64,000 nt of DNA from Sphingopyxis terrae subsp. terrae NBRC 15098 (lineage in GTDB: Bacteria; Pseudomonadota; Alphaproteobacteria; Sphingomonadales; Sphingomonadaceae), in contig NZ_CP013342.1 of NCBI RefSeq assembly GCF_001610975.1, positions 2,861,001-2,925,000 on the forward strand, in the 5' to 3' direction. Positions 53,536 through 63,514 of the stretch are shown piece after piece. Position 1 is the first letter of the stretch. Each line of letters begins with the position of its first letter. The notes beneath the pieces are model-generated. The model made no database searches, was not told the DNA's origin, and saw nothing but the letters and a program-made list of their open reading frames with translations. The translations under genes and the position numbers were made by a program.

Positions 53536-54803
53536 CCCAGCCTGTCTTTCAGTGCGTAATAGAGAAGGCCCAGCGTCGCGAGCGGGCGGCGCAGCCATTT
53601 GCCGCCGGGGAAGGGGCGCGACGGCAGGCTCGCGAGCACGTCGAAGCGTTCGGCGGTCCCCGCCAGCGCCTCGGCGATCAGTTCGCCCGCGGTCGTCGTG
53701 ATCAGCGCGCCATGCCCCGAAAATCCGTGCGCGAAAAAGACATTCCCGCGCCGCCCGATATGCGGCAGCCGGTTCATCGTCACCGCGACCGCACCGCCCC
53801 AGCCATAGTCGATCTTGGCGTCGGCGATCTGCGGAAACACCGCGGCCATGAACGGACGCACGAACGCGGCGATGTCGCGCGGCGGCGTCTGCGAATAACG
53901 CTCGCCGCCGCCGAAGATCAGGCGCTTGTCGGCCGACAGGCGGAAATAGTTGAGCACGAAACGGCTGTCGGCGACCGCGGCGTCGCTGGGCAGCAGTGCA
54001 TCGGCGTTCGCGAGCGGCGCCGTCGCGATATTATAGTTCATGATAGGTACCGTGTAGCGCCCGAGGTCGGGCTCGACCTCGCCGATCCAGCTATCGGTGG
54101 CGTCGATGACGTAACGAGCTTCGATGATGTCCCGTGTTGTGAACAGCCCGCTCGATCCGTCGCTTAAGTTTACAATTTGTTCGACGCGTTCATTCTCCAG
54201 GATGCGCACCCCCATGGCCTCCGCCGCCTTCGCTAGGCCGATGGCATAATTAAGCGGGTGGAAATGGCCGCCCTGCGGATCATGGATTCCACCATGATAT
54301 AAGGGGCTCGAGATATGCGCGCCCATCGCGGATTTTGTGACGACTTCGGTTGTATAACTGAAGCGTGTGTCGAGAAAGGCGGCTTCGCGTTGCATGGCGT
54401 CGAAGTCTTTCGGCGTCCACGCTGCCTCCAGATGGCCCGCTTTTAGGTCGCAATCGATGCCATGGTTTTCGATCCGCGCTTTGACGCGATTGTTGCGCCA
54501 GCACAGGTCGAACAGTGCATCGGCGCGCTCGCGGCCGAACTCTTCCTCCAACTCGGATGTAGTCCAGCGCAATCCCGGTATCAGCTGCCCGCCGTTGCGC
54601 CCCGAGGCCCCGAAGCCGACATGCTCGCGCTCGATTAGGATCACCGAAAAGCCGCGCTCCGCGCAGGCCAAAGCGGCCGAAAGGCCTGTGAAGCCGCCGC
54701 CGATCACAGCGACGTCGCACTCCAGATCGTCCGCCGTTGAACGAAGCGGCCGCCACGGATTCGCCGTCGCGGCATAATAGCTGTGGCTCAGCGGGTCGGT
54801 CAT
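53532..54803 (-). CDS. puuB: FAD-dependent gamma-glutamylputrescine oxidase (PuuB-like)
   Basis: This is a 423-residue DAO-family oxidase. The FAD Rossmann motif is DVAVIGGGFTGLSAALACAE, followed by GFGASGRNGGQLIPGLRW. YVIDATDSWIGE and YGWGGAVAVTMNRLPHIGR lie in the substrate half, and FSGHGALITTTAGELIA closes the FAD site. It oxidises the gamma-glutamylated amine to an aldehyde. The tract 54121-54420 has about 56% GC by hand count, lower than the operon around it. It sits between puuA copy 2 and the aminotransferase. Confidence 0.9.
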   Translation of the reverse strand: MTDPLSHSYYAATANPWRPLRSTADDLECDVAVIGGGFTGLSAALACAERGFSVILIEREHVGFGASGRNGGQLIPGLRWTTSELEEEFGRERADALFDLCWRNNRVKARIENHGIDCDLKAGHLEAAWTPKDFDAMQREAAFLDTRFSYTTEVVTKSAMGAHISSPLYHGGIHDPQGGHFHPLNYAIGLAKAAEAMGVRILENERVEQIVNLSDGSSGLFTTRDIIEARYVIDATDSWIGEVEPDLGRYTVPIMNYNIATAPLANADALLPSDAAVADSRFVLNYFRLSADKRLIFGGGERYSQTPPRDIAAFVRPFMAAVFPQIADAKIDYGWGGAVAVTMNRLPHIGRRGNVFFAHGFSGHGALITTTAGELIAEALAGTAERFDVLASLPSRPFPGGKWLRRPLATLGLLYYALKDRLG

Positions 54804-54816
54804 GGCGTCGCGCGCG

Positions 54817-56163
54817 TCAAACGCGCATCAGCAGATGTTCGCGCTCCCAGCTCGACACCACCGACTGATAGTTGAACAGCTCATAATCCTTCACGGCGTA
54901 GAAGATTTCGAAAAAATCGTCGCCGAGCAGGTTGCGGACCTTCTTGCACGAGCTGAACCGGTCGAGCGCGGCTTCCAGCGTGCGCGGCAGGGTGCGGGCG
55001 CGGTTATAGGCGCTGCCGGTGATCGGCTTGGGCGGAACCATGCGGTCGATCATGCCGATATAGCCGCAGACGAGCGAGGCCGCGATCGCCAGATAGGGAT
55101 TGCTGTCGGCGCCGGGCAGGCGGTTTTCGACGCGGCGGTTATTCTTGTCCGACACTGGGATGCGAAAGCCGCATGACCGGTTGTCGACGCCCCACTGGAC
55201 GTTGATCGGCGCCGCGCTGTCGGGACGCATCCGGCGAAAGCTGTTCACATTGGGCGCCCACATGGGCGAGATTTGCGGCATGAAGCGGATCAGCCCCGCG
55301 ACATAGGATCGAAAGGCCGCGCTGTCGCGGCCGTTGGCGGTCGCGAACAGGTTGCGCCCCGTCTCGGCATCGACGACCGATTGGTGAATGTGCATCGCGC
55401 TTCCCGGCTGACCGGCCATCGGGTTCGCCATGAAGGTGGCATAGACGCTGTGTTGTTTCGCGACGTTGCGGACGACGCGTTTGAAGAGAAACACCTCGTC
55501 GGCGAGCCGCAGCGGATCGCCGTGCATGAAATTCACCTCGAGCTGTGCGGCGCCCATTTCGTGGATCATCGTGTCGATATCGAGCCCCATGAGCTCGCAA
55601 TCGTCATAGATATGATCGATGATATCCTCATATTCGTTCATGGCTTCAAGGCCATAGGGCTGGCTCGCGGTTTCCGCCCGGCCCGACTGGCCGGTCGGCG
55701 GCGTCAACGGAAAGTCGGGGTCGGTGTTCTGCGAGACGAGATAGAATTCGACCTCGGGCGCGATGATCGGCTTCCATCCCTTGTCCTGGTAAAGGCCCAG
55801 CACCTTTTTCAGGATCGTCCGCGGCGCGATATCGACCTCGGTCCCGTCGCCATTATAGGCATCGGCAATGACGAAGGCCGTCGGCGAGGTGAAGCCCGGC
55901 GCGACGCAGATGGTATCGGGGTCGGCAAGCAGGATTTTGTCGGGATCCTTGTCCCAGATATCGTCGATATCCTCGGGATAATGGCCGTCGATCGTGCAGA
56001 TGAAGACGCTGCCGGGGATACGCAGCGACTTGTCCTTGACCGAAGCGAGGAATTTCTTGGCGGGCAGAACCTTGCCGCGCTGGACCCCGTTGATGTCGGG
56101 AACGATACATTCGACTTCGTCGATATTATGGTCGCTGATCCATTGTTCCAGATTGACTGACAT
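54817..56163 (-). CDS. puuA: Gamma-glutamylpolyamine synthetase, glutamine-synthetase family (copy 2)
   Basis: This 448-residue member has ECIVPDINGVQRGKVLPAKK, IAPEVEFYLVSQ, HEMGAAQLEVNFMHGDPLRL, MANPMAGQPGSAMHIHQSVV, WGVDNRSCGFRIPVSD and SNPYLAIAASLVCGYIG. It matches E. coli PuuA closely in motif order. It is the first gene of the long minus-strand polyamine operon. Its promoter must lie in the 215-base divergent region shared with an aminotransferase. Confidence 0.92.
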   Translation of the reverse strand: MSVNLEQWISDHNIDEVECIVPDINGVQRGKVLPAKKFLASVKDKSLRIPGSVFICTIDGHYPEDIDDIWDKDPDKILLADPDTICVAPGFTSPTAFVIADAYNGDGTEVDIAPRTILKKVLGLYQDKGWKPIIAPEVEFYLVSQNTDPDFPLTPPTGQSGRAETASQPYGLEAMNEYEDIIDHIYDDCELMGLDIDTMIHEMGAAQLEVNFMHGDPLRLADEVFLFKRVVRNVAKQHSVYATFMANPMAGQPGSAMHIHQSVVDAETGRNLFATANGRDSAAFRSYVAGLIRFMPQISPMWAPNVNSFRRMRPDSAAPINVQWGVDNRSCGFRIPVSDKNNRRVENRLPGADSNPYLAIAASLVCGYIGMIDRMVPPKPITGSAYNRARTLPRTLEAALDRFSSCKKVRNLLGDDFFEIFYAVKDYELFNYQSVVSSWEREHLLMRV

Positions 56164-56311
56164 GCGCCCCCGATTGGGCCGAGGAGCCGGCCCGTTTGTG
56201 GAAGGTGCAGCGTATAGCGAAGTCCGCCGGAGCGCCAGAGGGGCCGTTATCGGTCATTTCGGGCATTGCCAGTCGCACGGTAGCTCGCCAGATTGCGCCC
56301 AGATTACGCAT

Positions 56312-56360
56312 CGTCATTGCGAACGGATTGCCGCGTCGCCTTCGGCTCCTCGCGATGACG
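56312..56360. repeat. Short GTCATTGCG-type inverted repeat ahead of aminotransferase gene
   Basis: This 49-bp element begins CGTCATTGCGAACGG and ends CTCCTCGCGATGACG with a CGCCTTCGGC hairpin inside. It is a shorter relative of the element at 28312-28405. It ends 18 bases before the aminotransferase ATG, so it would lie in that gene's 5' leader or promoter. Confidence 0.65.
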
Positions 56361-56378
56361 ATTCTTGGGAAGAGGAAC

Positions 56379-57698
56379 ATGACGATGCAGGGTGACAACG
56401 ACCAGCTGGCAAGCTTCTGGATGCCCTTCACCGCGAACCGTTCCTACAAGGCCCATCCGCGCCAGCTCGTCGCAGCGAGCGGGATGTATTATCAGTCGGG
56501 CGACGGGCGCCGGATCCTCGACGGCACCTCGGGCCTGTGGTGCAGCAATGCCGGCCACTGCCGGCCCGAAATTGCCGAAGCCATCGCCAAGGCGGCGACA
56601 ACGCTCGATTTCGCGCCGACCTTCCAGCTTGGCCATCCGCTGCCCTTCGAGCTGGCGCAGCGTCTCGCGGCGCTGATGCCCGAAGGGCTCGACCGGATAT
56701 TCTTTACCAACAGCGGGTCCGAATCGGTCGATACCGCGCTCAAGATCGCGCTCGCGGTGCAGCGCGCGAAGGGGCAGGGGACGCGCACGCGGCTGATCGG
56801 GCGCGAGCGCGGCTATCATGGCGTCGGTTTCGGCGGAATCAGCGTCGGCGGGATCGTCAGCAATCGCCGCACCTGGCCGGGGCTGCCCGGAACCGATCAT
56901 CTGCGGCACACGCACGATCTGGCGCGCAATGCCTTCACGCGCGGTTTCCCGGCGCACGGCGCCGAACTCGCCGACGACCTTCAGCGGCTCGTCGACCTGC
57001 ATGGCGCCGAAACGATCGCGGCGGTGATCGTCGAGCCGATGGCGGGATCCACCGGCGTGCTGATTCCCCCGGCCGGTTATCTCCAGCGGCTGCGCGAGAT
57101 TTGCGACCGGCATGGCATCATCCTGATCTTCGACGAGGTAATTACAGCATTCGGCCGCGTCGGCGCGGCGACCGCTGCCGAGGCCTGGGGGGTGACCCCC
57201 GATATCATCACCATGGCGAAAGGGCTGACCAACGCGGCGGTGCCGATGGGCGCGGTCGCGGTGAAGCGCGACCTGCACGACGCGGTGATCGAAAGCGTGC
57301 CGGGCGGGATCGAACTGTTCCACGGCTATACCTATTCGGGCCATCCGCTTGCGAGCGCGGCGGGGCTCGCGACGCTCGATCTCTATGCGCGCGAGGGGCT
57401 GTTCGAACGGGCGAACGAACTCGCCGGCTATTGGGAGGATGCGGCGCACAGCCTGAAGGGGCGGCGCCACATCATCGACATCCGCACGATCGGGCTTGTC
57501 GCCGGCATTGAGCTCGAACCGCGACCCGGCGCCCCGACAGCGCGGGCGATGGAGCTGTTCCACGCCGCCTTCGACAATGGGCTTCTGGTCCGCGCGACGG
57601 GCGACATCATCGCCCTGTCGCCGCCGCTGATCGTCGAAAAGGCGGAGATCGACGCGATGTTCGGCAAGCTTGCCGAGCTTCTGGAGCGCGTCGATTGA
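56379..57698 (+). CDS. Class III aminotransferase, beta-alanine/omega-amino acid:pyruvate type
   Basis: This 439-residue PLP enzyme has FWMPFTANRSYKAHPRQLV, FFTNSGSESVDTALKIALAV, RERGYHGVGFGGISVGGIVS, IVEPMAGSTGVLIPP, LIFDEVITAFGRVGA and the PLP Lys in MAKGLTNAAVPMGAV. This is the classic beta-alanine:pyruvate aminotransferase pattern. It is divergent from the polyamine operon and probably processes its amino acid products. GGGAAGAGG precedes the ATG. The longer open frame reads through the repeat. Confidence 0.92.
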   Translation: MTMQGDNDQLASFWMPFTANRSYKAHPRQLVAASGMYYQSGDGRRILDGTSGLWCSNAGHCRPEIAEAIAKAATTLDFAPTFQLGHPLPFELAQRLAALMPEGLDRIFFTNSGSESVDTALKIALAVQRAKGQGTRTRLIGRERGYHGVGFGGISVGGIVSNRRTWPGLPGTDHLRHTHDLARNAFTRGFPAHGAELADDLQRLVDLHGAETIAAVIVEPMAGSTGVLIPPAGYLQRLREICDRHGIILIFDEVITAFGRVGAATAAEAWGVTPDIITMAKGLTNAAVPMGAVAVKRDLHDAVIESVPGGIELFHGYTYSGHPLASAAGLATLDLYAREGLFERANELAGYWEDAAHSLKGRRHIIDIRTIGLVAGIELEPRPGAPTARAMELFHAAFDNGLLVRATGDIIALSPPLIVEKAEIDAMFGKLAELLERVD

Positions 57699-57724
57699 CG
57701 GCCTCTCTCTGGTGGGCGCACAAA

Positions 57725-57750
57725 AAAGGGGCCGCATATGCGGCCCCTTT
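57725..57750. terminator. Bidirectional terminator
   Basis: A perfect 26-bp palindrome with AAAGGGGCCGCAT as its left arm and the complementary arm ending in CCCCTTT. It has an A run on one side and a T run on the other, and lies between the convergent aminotransferase and gltA genes. This is the clearest intrinsic terminator in the window. Confidence 0.85.
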
Positions 57751-57791
57751 CTGCAACCGGTTCTGAACCGGGACAGGCTCCCGGTCCGTCC

Positions 57792-59078
57792 TCAGCGCTT
57801 GTCGACCGGGACGTAGGCGCGCTGCGTCGGGCCGGTGTAGAGCTGGCGCGGGCGGCCGATCTTCTGCGCGGGGTCCGAAATCATCTCGTTCCACTGCGCG
57901 ACCCAGCCGACGGTACGGGCGAGCGCGAAGAGCGCGGTGAACATCGTGGTCGGGAAGCCGATCGCCGACAGGATGACGCCCGAATAGAAGTCGACATTGG
58001 GGAAGAGCTTCTTTTCGACGAAATAATCGTCGTTGAGCGCCATTTCCTCAAGCTGCAGCGCGACGTCGAAGACCGGATCGTTGACCTTGAGCGCGGTGAA
58101 CACCTCGCGCACGGTCTTCTGCATCACCGTCGCACGCGGGTCGTAATTCTTGTACACGCGGTGGCCGAAGCCCATCAGGCGGAACGGATCATCCTTGTCC
58201 TTCGCGCGCGCGATATATTCGGGGATGCGTTCGGGACGGCCGATTTCGCGCAGCATGTTGAGCGCGGCTTCGTTGGCTCCGCCATGCGCCGGACCCCAAA
58301 GACAGGCAATGCCCGCCGCGATGCACGCGAAGGGATTGGCGCCCGACGAACCCGCAAGGCGAACGGTCGAGGTCGACGCATTCTGCTCATGGTCGGCATG
58401 CAGGATGAAGATGCGGTCGAGCGCGCGGACAACCGCCGGATCAACCTCATATTCCTCGGCCGGAACGCCGAAGGTCATGCGCAGGAAATTATGCGTGTAG
58501 CTGAGGTCGTTCTGCGGATAGATGAAGGGCTGACCCACCGAATATTTATACGCCATCGCCGCGATCGTCGGCATCTTGGCGATCAGGCGGTGGCTCGCGA
58601 TCATGCGCTGGTGCGGATCGTGGATTTCGGTCGAATCATGATAAAAGGCCGACAGCGCGCCAACCACGCCGCACATGATCGCCATCGGGTGCGCGTCACG
58701 GCGGAAGCCGCGATAGAAGGTCGCAAGCTGTTCGTGCAGCATAGTGTGGCGCGTGATCGTGGTATCGAACTTCGCCAGCTCGTCGCCGCTCGGCAATTCG
58801 CCGTTCAGGAGCAGATAGGCGACCTCCATGAAGGTCGAATGTTCGGCAAGATCGCCGATCGCATAACCGCGGTGGAGCAGGACGCCTTCGTCGCCGTCGA
58901 TATAGGTCAGCTTCGACTCGCAGCTCGCGGTCGAGGTGAAGCCCGGATCATAAGTGAAGGCGCCGGTCTGGCCGTAGAATTTGCGGATGTCGACGACGTC
59001 GGGGCCGACGGTGCCCTTCAGCACCGGACTCTCGACAATCTTGTCGCCCAGGGTGATTTTCGCGGTCTGGTCGGTCAT
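57792..59078 (-). CDS. gltA: Citrate synthase
   Basis: This 428-residue hexameric-type citrate synthase has [77 protein letters not shown] and [17 protein letters not shown], which contain the catalytic His and oxaloacetate-binding Arg residues. It condenses acetyl-CoA and oxaloacetate. ATG at 59078 gives the family length. The frame further upstream is not used. The next gene upstream on this strand is gltX. Confidence 0.96.
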   Translation of the reverse strand: MTDQTAKITLGDKIVESPVLKGTVGPDVVDIRKFYGQTGAFTYDPGFTSTASCESKLTYIDGDEGVLLHRGYAIGDLAEHSTFMEVAYLLLNGELPSGDELAKFDTTITRHTMLHEQLATFYRGFRRDAHPMAIMCGVVGALSAFYHDSTEIHDPHQRMIASHRLIAKMPTIAAMAYKYSVGQPFIYPQNDLSYTHNFLRMTFGVPAEEYEVDPAVVRALDRIFILHADHEQNASTSTVRLAGSSGANPFACIAAGIACLWGPAHGGANEAALNMLREIGRPERIPEYIARAKDKDDPFRLMGFGHRVYKNYDPRATVMQKTVREVFTALKVNDPVFDVALQLEEMALNDDYFVEKKLFPNVDFYSGVILSAIGFPTTMFTALFALARTVGWVAQWNEMISDPAQKIGRPRQLYTGPTQRAYVPVDKR

Positions 59079-59115
59079 ATTTTTTCCCCTGATCTGCGGG
59101 CGGGAGAGTGAGTGG

Positions 59116-60582
59116 CTACGCCCCTGCCGGATAATTGTGCGCTGCGTCAAGTCGCGCCAGGCTCTCGTCGCGCCCCAATAGCAGCAAGACGTCGAAAATG
59201 CCCGGAGAAACGGTGCGGCCGGTCAGCGCGGCGCGCAGCGGTTGAGCCAGCTTGCCAAGGCCAACTCCGGCCGACTCGCTCGTCTCGCGCACCGCCGCCT
59301 CGATGGCATCGTGCGACCAGTCGCCGAGCGCGCGCAGGCGGTCGGTGACATTCGCCAGCAAGCCTTCCGGGGCTTCGGCGATCAGCGCGGCCGCTTTCTC
59401 TTCGACCGCCAGCGGACGCACGGCAAACAGGAAGACGGCGCCCTCGGCAATCTCGTCCAGCGTCTTGGCGCGCGGCTTGAGCACGTCCATCGCGCGCGCC
59501 AGCAAGGCGCTGTCGTCGCTGTCGAGCGCGCGGCCGACCAGCGTCTCGATGCGCGGCGCCACCAGGCCGGCAAGCCGGGCATCGTCGGCCTCGCGGATAT
59601 AATGACCGTTCAGATTCTCGAGCTTCTTGAAATCGAAGCGCGACGGCGAGCGGCCGACATTGGCAAGATCGAACCATTCGACGGCCTGCTCGCGGCTGAT
59701 GATTTCGGCATCGCCATGCCCCCAGCCGAGGCGCAGCAGATAATTGTTCACCGCCTCGGGCAGATAGCCAAGCTCGTCGCGATAGGCATCGACGCCGAGC
59801 GCGCCATGCCGCTTCGACAGCTTTGCGCCATCGGCGCCGTGGATCAGCGGGACGTGCGCATAAACCGGCTCGCGCCACGCCATTGCGCGGATCAGCGCGA
59901 GTTGGCGGAAGGCGTTGTTCAGGTGATCGTCGCCGCGGATGACATGGGTGATCCCCATGTCGTTATCGTCGACGACGACGCTGAGCATATAGGTCGGGGT
60001 GCCGTCGCTGCGGAGCAGGATGAAATCGTCGAGCTCGGCATTCTGGACCGTCACCTCGCCCTGCACGCGGTCGTGGATCGTCACCGCGCCGTCCTGCGGC
60101 GCGCGCAGGCGGAGGACGTGCGGCGCGGCGGGATCGCCGTCGTCCCGGTCGCGCCACGGGCTGCGAACGCGGAAGGGGATGCGCTTTTCCTGCGCTTCGG
60201 CGCGCATCGCGGCGAGTTCATCCTGCGTCAGATAGCAGCGATAGGCCGCGCCCTTGGCGAGCAGCTCGTGCGCAACCTCGGCATGGCGCGCCGCGCGCGC
60301 GAACTGATAGACGGTCTCGCCGTCCCAATCGAGGTCGAGCCATTGCATCCCGTCGAGTATTGCGTCGATCGCGGCATCGGTCGAGCGTGCGCGGTCGGTA
60401 TCCTCGATCCGCAGCAGGAACTTGCCGCCGTGATGACGCGCAAAAAGCCAGTTGAACAGCGCGGTCCGCGCGCCGCCGATGTGCAGATATCCCGTGGGGG
60501 AGGGGGCGAAGCGGGTGACGACGGCGGCGCCCGTCGCTTCGGGGGTCGCTTCTGCCAATTCGGTTTTGTTTTCGGTTGCCAC
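59116..60582 (-). CDS. gltX: Glutamyl-tRNA synthetase
   Basis: This 488-residue class I synthetase has the HIGH-type motif [20 protein letters not shown] and the KMSKS-type motif [34 protein letters not shown] is also diagnostic. The preferred start is GTG at 60582 with GAGG five bases upstream. GTG at 60597 is an alternative. It charges tRNA-Glu. It is divergent from comEC. Confidence 0.94.
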   Translation of the reverse strand: MATENKTELAEATPEATGAAVVTRFAPSPTGYLHIGGARTALFNWLFARHHGGKFLLRIEDTDRARSTDAAIDAILDGMQWLDLDWDGETVYQFARAARHAEVAHELLAKGAAYRCYLTQDELAAMRAEAQEKRIPFRVRSPWRDRDDGDPAAPHVLRLRAPQDGAVTIHDRVQGEVTVQNAELDDFILLRSDGTPTYMLSVVVDDNDMGITHVIRGDDHLNNAFRQLALIRAMAWREPVYAHVPLIHGADGAKLSKRHGALGVDAYRDELGYLPEAVNNYLLRLGWGHGDAEIISREQAVEWFDLANVGRSPSRFDFKKLENLNGHYIREADDARLAGLVAPRIETLVGRALDSDDSALLARAMDVLKPRAKTLDEIAEGAVFLFAVRPLAVEEKAAALIAEAPEGLLANVTDRLRALGDWSHDAIEAAVRETSESAGVGLGKLAQPLRAALTGRTVSPGIFDVLLLLGRDESLARLDAAHNYPAGA

Positions 60583-60652
60583 TCTGGCCTCTTTCACTCA
60601 GGCTGCCGGCCGCGGAACAGGGACCGCGGCGGATTTCGGGGCTGCCCCTAGC

Positions 60653-62749
60653 ATGGCGACAAGCAGGCTTCAAACGCCCATTGCCGCGCGGACGCTTTCA
60701 TGGTTCGGCGCGTTTCCGGCGGCGCTCGAGAGGCGCCTGGAGATCGAGCGCGAGCGGCTGCCGCTCTGGCTTCCCGTGGCCTTCGGCGCGGGGATCGCGC
60801 TGTGGTTCGCTTTGCCGACCGCAGCGCAATGGATCGGGCTTCTTTGCGCCTTGGCGGGGGGCATGGCCTTCGGCCTGGCAATCGGCTGGCAGACCCGCGT
60901 TGGCCGCGCGCTGACGATCGGCTGCGGGGTTGCGGCGGCAGGGCTGCTGCTGATCTGGGGCCGCGCGCTGTGGGTCGAGGCACCAGTGCTCGCGCGGCCG
61001 GTGACGACCGAATTTTCGGCGCGGGTCGAAGCCGCCGAGCCCTTGCCGGCGCGCGCGCAATTGCGGCTTGTCGTGCGGCCGCTCGCGCGTCCCGATCTGC
61101 CACCGCGCCTGCGGCTGACGCTGCGCGGCGACCAGCGGCGCGCGATCGTGCCGGGGACGATGATCGGCGTGCGCGCGCGGCTGATGCCGCCGCCAACCGC
61201 GAGCCTGCCCGGCGGCTACGACTTTGCGCAGCGCGCGTGGTTCGACCGCATCGGCGCGGTCGGAACAGTGCTTGGCGATGTCATACTGCCGCCGGGCGCC
61301 GAGCATGCGCGCCAGCCGCTGCGCGCGCGGCTGAGCGAGCATATCCATCGCCAGGTTGCGGGGTCGCCGGGCGGCGTCGCGTCGGCGCTGGTGACGGGCG
61401 ATCGCGGCGCGATCACGCCCGAGGACGAGGAGGCGATGCGGCGCAGCGGGCTGGCGCATCTGCTGTCGATCAGCGGACTGCACGTCACCGCCGTGGTCGG
61501 CTTCGCGATGCTGCTCGCCATGCGGTTGCTGGCGCTCAGCCCGCGGCTCGCGCTCGCGGGCTATGTGTTGCCGCTTGCCGCCGCCGCCGGGGCGCTCGCT
61601 GGGGGCGGCTATACGTGGTTGGCTGGCGCCGAGGTGCCGACGCTGCGGTCGTTGATCGCGGCGTTGCTGGTCCTGGCGGCGATCCTGCTGGGGCGCGAGG
61701 CGATTACCCTGCGGCTCGTCGCCGCCGGCGCGCTGCTCGTGCTATTGTGGCGGCCCGAGGCGCTGGTTGGGCCGAGTTTCCAGCTCAGCTTCGCGGCGGT
61801 AACCGCGATCGTCGCGCTCCACGAAAGCAGGGCGATGCAGCGCTTCGTCGCGCGGCGCGAGGAGCCATTTGCCTTCCGCTTCGGGCGTGGCGTCGCCGGC
61901 TTGCTGATCACCGGCATCGTCGTCGAGGTCGCCTTGTCGCCGATCGCGCTGTTCCATTTTCACAAGGCCGGGCTTTATGGCGCGCTCGCCAATGTCGTCG
62001 CGATCCCGCTGACCATCTTCGTCATCATGCCGGCGGAGGCTTTGGCGCTGCTGTTCGACGCGGTAGGGGCGGGGGCGCCCTTCTGGTGGGTCGCCGATCA
62101 TGCGCTGCGCCTGCTCATCGGGCTCGCGCATCATGTCGCCGCGGCGCCTGGCGCCGTCACCACCTTGTCCGTGTTTCCGCCATGGGCCTTCGGCGTCGCA
62201 ATGGCGGGCGGGCTGTGGATATTGCTGTGGCGCAGCGGGTGGCGCTGGGCGGGCGCCGTGCCGCTGGTAGCGGGAATGGCGGTGCTGCTCGCACAGCCGC
62301 GCCCCGACCTGCTCGTGACCGGCGACGGGCGGCATATCGCAGCCGCCGTGCCGGGCGGCGGCTATGCCATGCTGCGCGATCGTGCCGGCGATTTCGTACG
62401 CGACGCGATGGCCGAAGCGGCGGGGATCGACACGCCGCTCGTCGCGCTTGGCGATCTCGACCATGTCGATTGCAATCGCGATTTCTGCCGTTGGACCCAA
62501 GGCAGGGGCGATGCGCCGCGCGTCATCCTTGCCGCGCATGGGCGCGACCGGATCGCGGGTGAGGAGATGGCGGCCGCCTGCGCAGCCGCCGATGTGGTCA
62601 TCAGCGAACGCTGGCTACCGCGCGAATGCGTCGCGCGCTGGCTGACGATCGACCGCGACACGCTGGAAGAAAGCGGCGGCCTTGCGCTTTATCTGGGCGC
62701 GAAGCCGCGGCTCGTTTCGGCGCTGCGCGCGGGCGATGCGCATCCTTAG
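60653..62749 (+). CDS. comEC: ComEC/Rec2-family DNA uptake channel protein
   Basis: This 698-residue membrane protein begins with a DUF4131-type segment and hydrophobic helices. The competence domain (ALVTGDRGAITPEDEEAMRR, SGLAHLLSISGLHVTAVVGF, RPEALVGPSFQLSFAAVTAI) follows. The C-terminal 150 residues are soluble but lack the HxHxDH metallo-beta-lactamase motif found in Bacillus ComEC. It would conduct single-stranded DNA across the inner membrane during transformation. ATG at 60653 is chosen. The frame upstream overlaps gltX. Confidence 0.88.
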   Translation: MATSRLQTPIAARTLSWFGAFPAALERRLEIERERLPLWLPVAFGAGIALWFALPTAAQWIGLLCALAGGMAFGLAIGWQTRVGRALTIGCGVAAAGLLLIWGRALWVEAPVLARPVTTEFSARVEAAEPLPARAQLRLVVRPLARPDLPPRLRLTLRGDQRRAIVPGTMIGVRARLMPPPTASLPGGYDFAQRAWFDRIGAVGTVLGDVILPPGAEHARQPLRARLSEHIHRQVAGSPGGVASALVTGDRGAITPEDEEAMRRSGLAHLLSISGLHVTAVVGFAMLLAMRLLALSPRLALAGYVLPLAAAAGALAGGGYTWLAGAEVPTLRSLIAALLVLAAILLGREAITLRLVAAGALLVLLWRPEALVGPSFQLSFAAVTAIVALHESRAMQRFVARREEPFAFRFGRGVAGLLITGIVVEVALSPIALFHFHKAGLYGALANVVAIPLTIFVIMPAEALALLFDAVGAGAPFWWVADHALRLLIGLAHHVAAAPGAVTTLSVFPPWAFGVAMAGGLWILLWRSGWRWAGAVPLVAGMAVLLAQPRPDLLVTGDGRHIAAAVPGGGYAMLRDRAGDFVRDAMAEAAGIDTPLVALGDLDHVDCNRDFCRWTQGRGDAPRVILAAHGRDRIAGEEMAAACAAADVVISERWLPRECVARWLTIDRDTLEESGGLALYLGAKPRLVSALRAGDAHP

Positions 62750-62765
62750 CGCCGCCCGCACCAGC

Positions 62766-63449
62766 TTAGTGGTAACGACGAAGCAGTCCCGACAGCCGAC
62801 CTTGCACCATGACGCGATCGGCTTCGTAACGCTGCGGCTCATAGGCGCTGTTGGCGGGATCGAGGCGCACCATCCGGCCTTCGCGATGAAAATATTTGAG
62901 CGTTGCGTCCTGTCCGTCGACGAGCGCGACGACGATATCGCCCTCGCGCGCGGTACTCGCCTTCTGGATCAGCGCATAATCGCCGTCGAAAATCCCCGCC
63001 TCGACCATCGAGTCGCCCGATACTTCGAGCGCATAATGTTCGCCCGCGCCGAGCAACGCGGCGGGAACGGCGAGCCGGTTATAATCCTCGAACGCCTCGA
63101 TCGGGACGCCGGCGGCAATCTTGCCGTGCAGCGGCACTTCGATAATGTCGTTCGCGGCGATGGGCTTCAGCGCCGGTGCGGGCTTGCGCAGCGGCACCAC
63201 ATTGTCACTGTCGCTCCGCGTTTTGGGCTTGGCCGCATCGGGCAGCTTCAACACTTCGAGCGCACGCGCACGATTGGGCAGGCGGCGCAGGAAGCCGCGT
63301 TCCTCGAGCGCGCTGATCAGCCGGTGGATGCCCGATTTCGACTTGAGGCCCAGCGCCTCCTTCATTTCCTCGAACGACGGCGAGATGCCGCTGGCGTCGA
63401 GCCGTTCCTGGATGAAGTGGAGCAGTTCATGCTGCTTCGCGGTCAACAT
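62766..63449 (-). CDS. lexA: LexA repressor
   Basis: This 227-residue SOS repressor has the N-terminal winged HTH ([20 protein letters not shown]) and the C-terminal S24 autoprotease. The self-cleavage site is Ala113-Gly114 (GKIAAGVPI), with catalytic Ser147 (GDSMVEAG) and Lys185 (DATLKYF). RecA filaments trigger cleavage. A perfect alphaproteobacterial LexA box lies 38 bases upstream of the ATG, so it represses itself. Confidence 0.96.
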   Translation of the reverse strand: MLTAKQHELLHFIQERLDASGISPSFEEMKEALGLKSKSGIHRLISALEERGFLRRLPNRARALEVLKLPDAAKPKTRSDSDNVVPLRKPAPALKPIAANDIIEVPLHGKIAAGVPIEAFEDYNRLAVPAALLGAGEHYALEVSGDSMVEAGIFDGDYALIQKASTAREGDIVVALVDGQDATLKYFHREGRMVRLDPANSAYEPQRYEADRVMVQGRLSGLLRRYH

Positions 63450-63486
63450 CGGTCGTTCTCCATGATGGCGTTGCCGGACATAAGGG

Positions 63487-63501
63487 GAACGATAGTGGAA
63501 C
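63487..63501 (-). promoter_or_regulatory. LexA box of lexA
   Basis: Reading the minus strand, GTTC-N7-GTTC (GTTCCACTATCGTTC) matches the alphaproteobacterial SOS box exactly. It lies between lexA and the moeA-like gene upstream and accounts for lexA autoregulation. No second box was seen nearby. Confidence 0.88.
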
Positions 63502-63514
63502 AGACCGGAACTTG

